From Tissierella_B sp964485455 (GTDB taxonomy: Bacteria; Bacillota; Clostridia; Tissierellales; Tissierellaceae): DNA of 14,258 nucleotides. Under the pieces are notes generated by a model. That model ran no database searches, was not told the DNA's origin, and saw nothing but the letters and a program-made list of their open reading frames with translations. The stretch lies in NCBI GenBank assembly GCA_964485455.1, contig CAZAJU010000054.1:1-14258 (forward strand), read 5' to 3'. Both the position numbers and the translations under genes were made by a program. Below are positions 13,933-14,258 of the stretch, piece by piece. Within the stretch, counting starts at the first letter, position 1. Each line of letters opens with the position of its first letter.

Positions 13933-13970
13933 GAGGAACTTCTTACTGAAAGGTAGGAGGTTCTTTTGTT
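13933..13970 (+). terminator. Intrinsic terminator after aroD
   Basis: GAACTTCTTAC (13936-13946) pairs with GTAGGAGGTTC (13953-13963) with two G-U pairs, 6-base loop, and TTTTGTTTG after it. It sits 16 bases after the aroD stop. Confidence 0.75.
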
Positions 13971-14015
13971 TGAAGGATTTATTAAAGTTTGATTTTTTTA
14001 AAATGACAATAGTCA

Positions 14016-14044
14016 TTGAATTAGAACATATATTCTGGTACTAT
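14016..14044 (+). promoter_or_regulatory. Promoter of the dinD-like gene
   Basis: TTGAAT (-35, 14016-14021), 17-base spacer, TACTAT (-10, 14039-14044) with an upstream TGG forming an extended -10. The start codon is about 30 bases downstream. The spacer contains the LexA-like palindrome, the arrangement expected for repression. Confidence 0.55.
14024..14035. promoter_or_regulatory. Near-consensus LexA (DinR) box
   Basis: GAACATATATTC differs by one base from the Firmicute SOS box GAAC-N4-GTTC. It lies between the -35 and -10 elements of a gene whose family is DNA-damage induced, which makes the match more credible than its length alone would. Confidence 0.6.
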
Positions 14045-14074
14045 ATAGTTAATAAGGAATAGGAGGAATTATTA

Positions 14075-14258
14075 GTGTCTAATATTAAAGATTATTCAAA
14101 AACTACTTTTGAAGACATTAAACATTTTACAGAAGAAGGAATAGAATTTTGGTATGCTAGAGAATTACAAAAAGTTCTAGAGTATATAAAGTGGGGTAAC
14201 TCTGCAGCGCAACTATCGGGTGTAGAATCACCACAGGATTATGCAATTTTTCAGAACA
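14075..14258 (+). CDS. dinD: DinD-like DNA-damage-inducible protein, 3' cut by window, apparent internal deletion
   Basis: GTG start with AGGAGG 8 bases upstream; 61 codons are visible. Residues 1-40 (TTFEDIKHFTEEGIEFWYAR, then ELQKVLEYIKW) match the DinD N-terminus. From residue 42 the sequence NSAAQLSGVESPQDYAIFQN matches a segment found near residue 150 in E. coli DinD (AAQQAGVATATDFAIFQN). The intervening 100-110 residues, including the conserved RYACYL...QNGDP region, are missing while the frame is kept. This points to an in-frame internal deletion around 14195-14203, so function is doubtful; a naturally short variant or an assembly error is possible. DinD modulates RecA-mediated strand exchange in E. 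coli. Family recognition rests on remembered sequence. Confidence 0.65.
   Translation, partial: MSNIKDYSKTTFEDIKHFTEEGIEFWYARELQKVLEYIKWGNSAAQLSGVESPQDYAIFQN

Noticed and set aside
1..14258. CRISPR arrays, insertion sequences, tRNA or rRNA genes
   Set aside because: No regularly spaced direct repeats, transposase motifs, terminal inverted repeats or RNA-gene signatures were seen on either strand.

Overview
The window is AT-rich DNA from an anaerobic low-GC Firmicute. Strong purine-rich ribosome binding sites, heavy AGA/ATA codon use and the gene families present suggest Clostridia or Tissierellia; this is inference, as no marker gene is present. Every gene I can support lies on the + strand. 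There are 100 Ns at 10990-11089, a scaffold gap of unknown true length.

Region 1 (1-7578) reads as one operon with no convincing terminator until 7551. It encodes a hexameric microcompartment shell protein (5' end cut), a flavoprotein-like protein, a pentameric EutN/CcmL shell vertex protein, and an adenine-deaminase-family amidohydrolase. These are followed by a four-subunit molybdenum hydroxylase of the xanthine/nicotinate dehydrogenase family and the selenium-hydroxylase accessory protein YqeC. The molybdopterin subunit is split into two overlapping genes, as in the nicotinate dehydrogenase of Eubacterium barkeri. The simplest reading is a bacterial microcompartment linked to purine (or N-heterocycle) breakdown: deamination by the amidohydrolase, then hydroxylation by a probably selenium-dependent molybdoenzyme. 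It resembles, from memory, loci first listed as microcompartments of unknown function and later proposed to use xanthine. No aldehyde dehydrogenase, alcohol dehydrogenase or phosphotransacylase is visible, but the locus continues to the left.

Region 2 (7579-10235) begins with a structured leader and carries mocA (molybdenum cofactor cytidylyltransferase), a YfiH/LACC1-type purine nucleoside enzyme, and the membrane pair LrgA/LrgB, ending in a terminator. MocA serves the hydroxylase of region 1. The YfiH-type protein could feed free bases from nucleosides into it.

Region 3 (10282-13124) has its own strong promoter and holds a DUF5058-type membrane protein, the sequence gap, a second membrane protein and an M20 amidohydrolase of the AbgB type: probably uptake and hydrolysis of an amide-linked compound. 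Region 4 is a monocistronic aroD (type I 3-dehydroquinase) between terminators. Region 5 is the start of a dinD-like gene with a near-consensus LexA box in its promoter. This gene seems to have lost about 100 internal codons.

The points most worth following are: the physical coupling of shell genes to a molybdenum hydroxylase; an Asn in place of an expected metal-binding His in the amidohydrolase; a Phe in the shell pore loop; the purine-nucleoside enzyme beside mocA; and the deleted dinD.
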